Assembly (NCBI GenBank): GCA_003024985.2
Contig: PXIH01S0006406.1
DNA length: 12,182 nt
Reading direction: 5' to 3' (one strand)
From: Euperipatoides rowelli
Taxonomy: Eukaryota; Onychophora; Udeonychophora; Euonychophora; Peripatopsidae
The notes beneath the pieces were generated by a model. That model saw nothing but the letters and a program-made list of their open reading frames with translations, was not told the origin of the DNA and did not search any database. The stretch's first letter is position 1; each line of letters starts with the position of its first letter. Below, in pieces: positions 7,404 to 12,182 of the stretch. A program made the position numbers and the translations under genes.

Positions 7404-7459
7404 GTGGTGCTGATGGTGATGGTGTTGGTGCTGAGGCTGAGGCAAAGGCTGAGTTTGAG
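7404..7459. repeat. Landmark 2 (diverged GCT module)
   Basis: GGTGGTGCTGATGGTGATGG, then TGTTGGTGCTGAGGCTGAGG and CAAAGGCTGAGTTTGAGG. It lacks the GGACTATGAGGAATAG end and the in-frame stop seen in other landmarks, which is why a long acidic-to-basic frame runs through it. Confidence 0.7.
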
Positions 7460-7948
7460 GAGGAGGAGAATGAGGATGAAGAGGAGGAGGAAGTTGGCAA
7501 GGAGGTGGGTGAGGTCGAGGTGAGGTGGAGAAGGAGGATAAGGAGGAGGATGAGAAGGAGGGTGAGGAGTAGGGTTAGGAGGATGGTGTGGAGGAAAAGG
7601 GTGAAGAGGAGGAGGTGGATGGTGAAGAAGAGGAGAGTGAGGAGGAGGGTGGTGATGATGATGAGGAGAATGAGGGTGAGAATAAGTAGGGTGAGAGTGA
7701 GGCAGGGGAGGAGGTAGAAGTTGCAGAAGGGAAGGAGGAGGGTGAGGAGGAGGAAGAGGGTGAGGAGGAGGAAGAGGGTGAGGAGAAGGGTGAGTGGGAG
7801 TAAGACGAGGGAGAGGAAGAGGGTGAGGAGAAGGGTGAGTGTGATTAAGAGGATGAGGGTGATGGTGAAAAGGGTGAGAGTGAATATGAGGAGGAGAGGG
7901 GTGAGGAGGAGGGTAAGGAGGATGAGGGTAAGGGTGAAGTAAGGGTAA
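7460..7948. repeat. Purine-rich block c
   Basis: GAGGAGGAGAATGAGGATG opening, then GAGGAGGGTGAG steps. An 18-bp unit GTGAGGAGGAGGAAGAGG is repeated at 7742-7759 and 7760-7777. It contains 5'-splice-site-like AAGGGTGAGT near 7830. Confidence 0.85.
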
Positions 7949-8004
7949 GGATGGTGGTGGTTATGTGGGAGGATGTGGGTTGCGTGGTGGTGATAATGGT
8001 GGTG
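7949..8004. repeat. G/T-rich junction 3
   Basis: GATGGTGGTGGTTATGTGGG, then AGGATGTGGGTTGCGTGG and GATAATGGTGGTG. It contains a rare CpG. Confidence 0.7.
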
Positions 8005-8239
8005 TTGATGATGGTGATAGTGATGGTCATGATGATGGTGATGATGATGTAGATGATGATGAATATGTAGATGATGATGATTATGTAGATGATGTTGATG
8101 TAGCTGATGATTTTGATGTTGATGTAGTTTATTATGATTTAGATTATGTTGATGTACATGATGATGATATGTAGATGATGATGATGTATATTATGATATA
8201 TATGATGATGATGATGATGGTGATTTTTGTGGTGATGAT
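8005..8239. repeat. GAT/GTA block 3, degenerate
   Basis: GATGATGATGTA steps with many T-rich variants (GATTTTGATGTTGATG, TATGATATATATGATG). It is the most diverged GAT block, and parts of it are out of triplet phase. Confidence 0.8.
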
Positions 8240-8355
8240 GGTGGTGGTAGAGGTTCTGGTGTTGGTGCTAAGGCTAGTGCTGGTTCTGATGCTGGTGAAG
8301 ATGCTGAGGCTGAGGTTGATGCTTAGGATGAGTATGAGGAGGAGGAGGAATAGGA
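8240..8355. repeat. Landmark 3 (expanded GCT module)
   Basis: GGTGGTGGTAGAGGTTCTGG, then TGTTGGTGCTAAGGCTAGTG, CTGGTTCTGATGCTGG, GCTGAGGCTGAGG and a diverged end GAGTATGAGG ... AATAGGAG. It is longer than the other landmarks, with additional GCT/TCT steps. Confidence 0.7.
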
Positions 8356-9140
8356 GTAAGAGGAGGAGGAAGGTGAGGAGCATTTGGAAGAGAAGAAAGT
8401 GGGTGAGGAGTAGAATGAGTATAAGGAGGGTGAGGAAGAGGAGAAATGTGATGATGATAAGAAGGAGGAGGATGTGGAGGAGGAGGAGGGTGAGGAGAGA
8501 AGGAGGAAGGTTAGGATAGAAGGAGGAGGGCGAGGAGGAGAAGGATTAAGAGGAGAGTGAGGAGGAGGGTGAACAGGTGATGTGATGTGGAGTTTAGGAG
8601 GAGGAGGAGGAGAAAAGGAGAAGGTGAGGAGGAGGTGAGGTGGAGGAGGAGGTGAGAAGGAGGAGAGGAGGTGAGAAGGAGGAGAGGAGGTGAGGAGGAG
8701 GAGGTAAAGAGGAGGAGGAGGTGAGGAGGATGAATAATGTGAGGATGAGGGTGAGGAAGAGGGTGAGGAAAAGGGTGAGGAGGGTGAGGAGGAGGGTGAG
8801 TAGGAGGGTGACGGTGATGGTGAGGAGGAGGGTTAAGGTGAGGAAGAGGGTGAAGGTGAGGAAAAAGAGGGTGAGTGTGAAGGTGAGGAGTTGGGTTAGG
8901 GTGAAGAATAGGGTGAGGGTGAGAGTGAGGAAGAGTGTAAGGAGGAGGTTAAGGAGAAGAGTGAGTAGAAAGTGAGGGTGAGGAGGAGGGTGACAGTGAG
9001 GAAGTGGGGGGACAGTGAGGAAGTGGGTGACAGTGAGGAAGTGGGTGACAGTGAGGAAGTGAGTGACAGTGAAGAAGTGGGTGACAGTGAGGAAGTGGGT
9101 GAGGAAGAGGGTGAGGTTAAGGGTGAGACATGGGTAAGTG
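8356..9140. repeat. Purine-rich block d
   Basis: GAGGAGG-rich block with few C. It holds a 19-bp repeat (GTGAGAAGGAGGAGAGGAG at 8652-8670 and 8671-8689) and an 18-bp minisatellite at 8992-9100, listed separately. GGGTTAGGGTG occurs near 8891-8901. Confidence 0.85.
8992..9100. repeat. 18-bp minisatellite, six copies
   Basis: Unit GACAGTGAGGAAGTGGGT. Copies start at 8992, 9011, 9029, 9047, 9065 and 9083; the first has one extra G and two have single substitutions. In one frame it would encode DSEEVG repeats. It is far more uniform than its surroundings, so it expanded recently. Confidence 0.95.
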
Positions 9141-9238
9141 TGAGGGTGGTGGTGGCGTTTGGTGTGGTGGTGGAGTTGGGGTGGTGGTGGAGTTGGGAGG
9201 GGTGGTGGGGGTGGTCATAGTGGTTGTGTTAGTGGTGG
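9141..9238. repeat. G/T-rich junction 4
   Basis: GGGTGGTGGTGGCGTTTGG, then TGGTGGTGGAGTTGGGG given twice and GAGGGGTGGTGGGGG. G-runs at 9178-9181, 9195-9197, 9199-9202 and 9207-9211 make a G-quadruplex plausible. Confidence 0.75.
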
Positions 9239-9542
9239 TGATTGTGATGATGGTGGTGATGATAATGGTGATGATGATGTCAATGATGATGATGATAATG
9301 ATGTAGATTATAATGATGTAGAAGATGAAATAGATGAGGATTATGATGATTATGTTGATGATGATGATGATGTAGATGATGATGTAAATTATGCAGATTA
9401 TGATGTAGATGAAGATGATGTAGATGTGATGCTGTAGATGATGATGATGTACATGATGATGATGATGATGTAGATGATGATGTAGATTATGATGATGTAT
9501 ATGATGATGTGGATGACAATGTAGATGATGGTGGTGATGATA
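9239..9542. repeat. GAT/GTA block 4
   Basis: GATGATGTAGATGAT triplets with GTCAATGATG, GAAATAGATGAGGATTATG and GTAAATTATGCAGATTATG variants. These are shared in order with block 1 and partly with block 5. Confidence 0.85.
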
Positions 9543-9627
9543 GTGGTGGTGCTGGTGCTGAGGCTATTGCTGGTGCTGAGGCTTAGGCTAAGTCTGAAGC
9601 TGAGGAGGAGGACTATGAGGAATAGGA
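9543..9627. repeat. Landmark 4 (GCT module)
   Basis: GTGGTGGTGCTGGTGCTGAG, then GCTATTGCTGGTGCTGAGGC, TTAGGCTAAGTCTGAAGCTG and GGACTATGAGGAATAG at 9610-9625. It differs from landmark 1 by only a few bases and a shorter GAG run, including the same TTAGGC stop position. Confidence 0.85.
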
Positions 9628-10285
9628 GGAGGGAGAGGGTGAGGAGGTGGAGGAGGTGGGTGAGTAGGAGGAGGAAAAGGGTGAGAAGGAGAAGGATGAG
9701 GAGTAGGAGGGTGAGGAAAGGGGGTGAGGAGGAGGAGGGTGTGGAAGAGAAGTAGGAGGCTGATTAAGAGGGGGAGGGTGATGGTGAGAATGAAAAGGGT
9801 GGCGGTGAGGAAGAGGGTGAGAAGGAAGAGGAGGGTGTGGATGAAAATGAGGGAGAATGAGGAAGAGGAGGGGAAGGCTGATTATGCAGAGGAGGAAGAG
9901 GAGGGTGAGGAGTAGGTTGAGGTTGAGGAGGAGGGTAAGTGTAAGGAGGAGGGTGAGGTTGAGCAGGTGGGTGAGGGTGAGGTGGAGGGTGAGGGTGAGG
10001 AAGATGGTGATGGTGAGGAGAAGGGTGAGGGTGAGGAGGAGGAGGGTGAGGGAGAGGTGGAAGGTGAGGAGGAGGGTGAGGGTGAGAGTTGGGTGAGGGT
10101 GAGGAAAAGGGTGAGGAGAGGGTAAGGATGAGGGTGAGGATGAGGAGATGAGAGTGAGGGTGAAGGTGAAGAGGAGGGTTAGGGTAAGGAGGAGGGTGAG
10201 GAGGAAGGTGAGGGAGAGGAGGAGAGTGAGGAAGTGTTTGAGAGTGATGGTAATGGTGAGGTGAGGGTTAGGGTTATGGTGAGGG
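9628..10285. repeat. Purine-rich block e
   Basis: GAGGAGGGTGAG steps with a GTTGAGCAGGTGGGTGAGGG element at 9958-9977 that matches the TTGAGCAG elements of blocks b and f. GGGTTAGGGTTA at 10265-10276 is the clearest two-copy TTAGGG-like match in the array. Confidence 0.85.
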
Positions 10286-10458
10286 TGAGGGTGGTGTTGG
10301 GAGAGGTGTTGGGGATAAAGGTGGTGGTTGGAATGGGGTGGTGGTTGGAATGGGGTGGTGGTTGGAATGGGGTGGTGGTGGGGTTGGTGTTTGTGTTGAA
10401 GGTGATGGTGGGGGTGATAATGGTGGGGGTGATAATGGTGGTGGTGAGGGTGGTAGTG
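10286..10458. repeat. G/T-rich junction 5 with 17-bp triplication
   Basis: Longest junction. TGGTGGTTGGAATGGGG is repeated three times exactly at 10322-10338, 10339-10355 and 10356-10372. GGGGGTGATAATGGTGG-type steps follow. The 17-bp period breaks the triplet phase of the rest of the array. Confidence 0.85.
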
Positions 10459-10709
10459 ATGTAGGTGATGATGATGATGGTGGTGATGGGGATGATTGTG
10501 ATGATGATGATGATGATAATGATGTAGATGATGAAATAGATGAGAATAATGATGATTATGTTCATGATGATGATGTAGATGANGATGATATAGATGATGA
10601 TGTAGATAATGTACATGATTATGATGTAAATTATGTAGATGATGTACATGATCTAGATGATGATGATGTAGATGATGATGCTGTAGATGATGTTGATGTA
10701 GATAATGAT
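10459..10709. repeat. GAT/GTA block 5
   Basis: GATGATGATGTA steps with GAAATAGATGAGAATAATG and GTAAATTATGTAGATG, like blocks 1 and 4. N at 10583. Confidence 0.85.
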
Positions 10710-10756
10710 GGTGGTGCTGGTGCTGAAACAGGTTAAGGAAGGACTATGAGGAATAG
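10710..10756. repeat. Landmark 5 (short GCT module)
   Basis: GGTGGTGCTGGTGCTGAAAC, then AGGTTAAGGAA and GGACTATGAGGAATAG at 10741-10756. It looks like landmarks 1 and 4 with the middle deleted. Confidence 0.8.
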
Positions 10757-11250
10757 CAGGAGGAGGGGAGGGTAAGGAGGCAGAGGAGGTTGTGAGGAGG
10801 AAGAGGAGGTTGTGAGGAGGAAGAGGAAAAAGATGTGGGTGAGGGTAAGGATTAGGGTCAGGGTGAGGAGGGTGAGGTTGAGCAGGTTGGTGAGGGTGAG
10901 CAGGTTGGTGAGGGTGAGGAGGAGGGCAAGGGTGAGGAGGAGGGCAAGGGTGAGGAGGAGGGCAAGGGTGAGGAGGAGGGCAAGGGTGAGGAGGAGGAGG
11001 GTGAGGGTGAAGAGGAGGGTGAGGGGGAGGAGGAAGGTGAGGGGGATGAGGAGGGTGAAAGTGAGAAGAGGAGGGTTAGGCTGAAGGTAAGTTGGAAGGT
11101 AAAGTGAGGAGGAGGGTGAAGGTGATGAGGAGGGTGAAGGTGAGGAGGAGAGGAGGATGATGGTGAGGAAGAGGGTGATGGTGAGGAGGAAAGTGAGGAA
11201 GAGGATGAGAGTGAGGGTAATCATGAGGTGAGGATTAGGGTAAAGGTGAG
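10757..11250. repeat. Purine-rich block f
   Basis: GAGGAGGGTGAG-type block. It opens with a short tandem of GTGAGGAGGAAGAGGAGG-like steps and GATTAGGGTCAGGG near 10850. TGAGCAGGTTGGTGAGGG is repeated at 10879-10896 and 10897-10914, followed directly by the 18-bp minisatellite at 10916-10987. Confidence 0.85.
10916..10987. repeat. 18-bp minisatellite, four exact copies
   Basis: Unit GAGGAGGAGGGCAAGGGT, exact at 10916-10933, 10934-10951, 10952-10969 and 10970-10987. It contains regularly spaced GGG runs (GGGCAAGGG) that could form G-quadruplexes. The lack of divergence suggests recent slippage or unequal exchange. Confidence 0.95.
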
Positions 11251-11340
11251 GGTGATGGTTGTGGTCTGGAGGTTGGGGTTGTTTTGGCATTAGGGGTAAT
11301 GGTGAGGGTGGTATTTGTGGTTATGATGGTAGTGATGGAG
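11251..11340. repeat. G/T-rich junction 6
   Basis: GGTGATGGTTGTGGTCTGG, then AGGTTGGGGTTGTTTTGGC and GGGTGGTATTTGTGG. It sits between purine block f and GAT block 6. Confidence 0.7.
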
Positions 11341-11728
11341 GTGATGATGATGATGGGGGTGATTGTGATAATGATGCTAATGATGATGATAATGATTATG
11401 TAGATGATGATGTAGATGATGATGTAGATTATGATGATATAGATGATGATGTAGATGGTGATGATGTAGATGATAAGGATGTAGATGATGAGGATGTAGA
11501 TGATGATGATGATGTAGATAATGATGTAGATAATGTAGATGATGTTGATCTAGATGATTATGATGATGTAGATAATGATGTAGATAATGTAGATGATGTT
11601 GATCTAGATGATTATGATGATGTAGATGATGATAATGTAGATGAATATGTAGATGATGATGCTGTAGATGATGTAAAGTAGATGATGATGATGTAGATAA
11701 TGGTGATGATGATGATAGTGATGATAGT
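11341..11728. repeat. GAT/GTA block 6
   Basis: Longest GAT block. GATGATGATGTA steps with GATAAGGATGTA and GATGAGGATGTA variants, and an exact 54-bp duplication at 11508-11615 (listed separately). Confidence 0.85.
11508..11615. repeat. Exact 54-bp tandem duplication
   Basis: Unit 11508-11561 is repeated without change at 11562-11615. It starts GATGATGTAGATAATG, contains GTTGATCTAGATGATTAT at its end, and a further 12 bases of a third copy follow. 54 is three times 18, the period of the minisatellites in the purine blocks. Confidence 0.93.
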
Positions 11729-11776
11729 GGTGATGCTGGTGCTGAGGCTGAGGATGAGGAGGACTATGAGGAATAG
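11729..11776. repeat. Landmark 6 (short GCT module)
   Basis: GGTGATGCTGGTGCTGAGGC, then TGAGGATGAGGA and GGACTATGAGGAATAG at 11761-11776. It lacks the ATTGCT and TTAGGC middle of landmarks 1 and 4. Confidence 0.8.
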
Positions 11777-12020
11777 GATGAGGAGGAGGGGGAGGGGGAG
11801 GATGAGGAGAAGGTGGGTTAGGAGGAGTAGGAGGGTGAGTAGGTGGTGAATGAGGAGGAGGATGGTGAGCAGGAGGAAGAGAGTGATGAATAGGAGTAGG
11901 AGGGTAATTATGAATGGGAAGTGGGAATAAGTGTCAGGGTGAATGTGAGGACAATGGTTAGGGTGAAGAGGGGGTGAGAAGGAGGAGGGTGAGGAGGGGG
12001 AGAGTGAGGGTAAGGGTGAG
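11777..12020. repeat. Purine-rich block g, short
   Basis: About 240 bp of GAGGAGGGGGAGGG-type steps with more T and A variants (GTAATTATGAATGGG). It is markedly shorter than blocks b to e. Confidence 0.8.
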
Positions 12021-12090
12021 GGTGGTGTTGAGGTTGGGGGTGGTGTTTGGGATGGGGAAGGTTGTGGGCTTAAGGGTGGTGGTGATGATT
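12021..12090. repeat. G/T-rich junction 7
   Basis: GGTGGTGTTGAGGTTGGGGG, then TGGTGTTTGGGATGGGG and GGCTTAAGGGTGGTGG. It precedes the last GAT block. Confidence 0.7.
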
Positions 12091-12182
12091 GTGATGATGT
12101 TGGTAGTGATGGTGATGATGATGTAGATTATGATGATGTAGATGATCATGTTGATGTAGATGATGATGAAGATGATGATGAT
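12091..12182. repeat. GAT/GTA block 7, cut by window edge
   Basis: GTGATGATGATGTAGATTATG steps running to the last base, so the array continues to the right. Confidence 0.85.

Larger units (their letters stand above)
5757..12182. repeat. Higher-order composite satellite array (GAG / GT / GAT / GCT modules)
   Basis: A continuous low-complexity array to the right edge. The unit order on the plus strand is purine-rich GAGGAGGGTGAG steps, a G/T-rich junction, GATGATGATGTA repeats, then a GGTGGTGCTGGTGCTGAGG landmark often ending GGACTATGAGGAATAG. Landmarks begin near 6168, 7404, 8240, 9543, 10710 and 11729, so units run about 0.8 to 1.3 kb. Almost all triplets are GAT, GTA, GAG, GGT or GCT, so G recurs every third base with occasional phase slips. 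C is rare on the plus strand. Units are too diverged for a young array. Reading frames in it are repeat artefacts interrupted by TAG and TGA, some at the same landmark position in several units. Confidence 0.92.

Noticed and set aside
7128-7445. His-rich minus-strand frame as a metal-binding protein
   Set aside because: CAT-CAT-CTA is the complement of the GAT/GTA repeat; the reading carries no independent information.
7178-7717. 179-codon frame, Asp-rich then Glu/Arg-rich, as a gene
   Set aside because: It stays open only because landmark 2 lost its stop; composition is entirely the repeat, with no recognisable domain.
8992-9100. CRISPR-like regular repeats
   Set aside because: The 18-bp units are contiguous with no unique spacers, and the context is eukaryotic.
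10265-10276. A true telomere end
   Set aside because: Only isolated TTAGGG-like hexamers occur in a mixed triplet array; there is no long uniform run.
11259-11681. 140-codon acidic frame over junction 6 and GAT block 6 as a gene
   Set aside because: Same repeat-driven Asp/Val pattern as the other GAT blocks, with the 54-bp duplication inside; it ends without reaching any unique coding sequence.
6294-12149. Arg/Val-rich plus-strand and Leu/Thr/Ser-rich minus-strand frames in the purine blocks
   Set aside because: All are translations of GAGGAGGGTGAG steps in different phases, with no domain boundaries and no conserved start.
5951-12182. Box C (RTGATGA) motifs suggesting C/D snoRNA genes
   Set aside because: TGATGA is inherent in the GAT repeat; no paired box D with terminal stem was seen at a suitable distance.

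Overview
This is a eukaryotic, non-genic window with two parts. Positions 1 to about 5690 hold two decayed non-LTR retrotransposon (LINE) copies. Positions about 5757 to 12182 hold a large, low-complexity, higher-order tandem array. There is no sign of bacterial gene organisation, no tRNA or rRNA, and no open host gene. Three isolated N bases (4952, 5333, 10583) show it is assembled sequence. The reverse transcriptase resembles the L1/Tx1 group, and block wording such as LDQEKSFDKV and SIRQGD looks more animal-like than plant-like to me. That is only an impression, and I do not name a species.

Left half: both LINE copies lie on the minus strand, head to tail, as diverged members of one family. 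Copy B (about 2530-5690) is upstream and covers a basic segment before the endonuclease, an APE-type endonuclease (4191-5130), a reverse transcriptase (about 3090-3947) and a C-terminal part (2558-2758). Stops and frameshifts interrupt it. Copy A (1 to about 2525) repeats the same order from the pre-endonuclease segment to the RQGD block of the reverse transcriptase, where the window begins. Equivalent motifs in the two copies sit about 3.25 kb apart throughout. Copy A is better preserved: 704-2140 is one reading frame broken by a single UGA, and the reverse transcriptase at 2 to about 315 is open.

Right half: a unit of roughly 0.8-1.3 kb is repeated about six times. Each unit reads left to right as (i) a purine-rich block of GAGGAGGGTGAG-like steps, (ii) a short G/T-rich junction, (iii) a GATGATGATGTA block, and (iv) a GGTGGTGCTGGTGCTGAGGCT landmark, usually ending in GGACTATGAGGAATAG. 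Nearly every triplet begins with G, and C is rare on the plus strand for over 6 kb. Long acidic, Arg-rich or His-rich reading frames there follow from the repeat and are not treated as genes. Local 17-, 18-, 19- and 54-bp tandem repeats are nested inside.

I find no convincing new enzymatic or defence system. The features most worth following are the two-tone higher-order satellite with its conserved landmark and strand asymmetry, and the tandem LINE pair, whose endonuclease has an enlarged stretch before the DFN motif.
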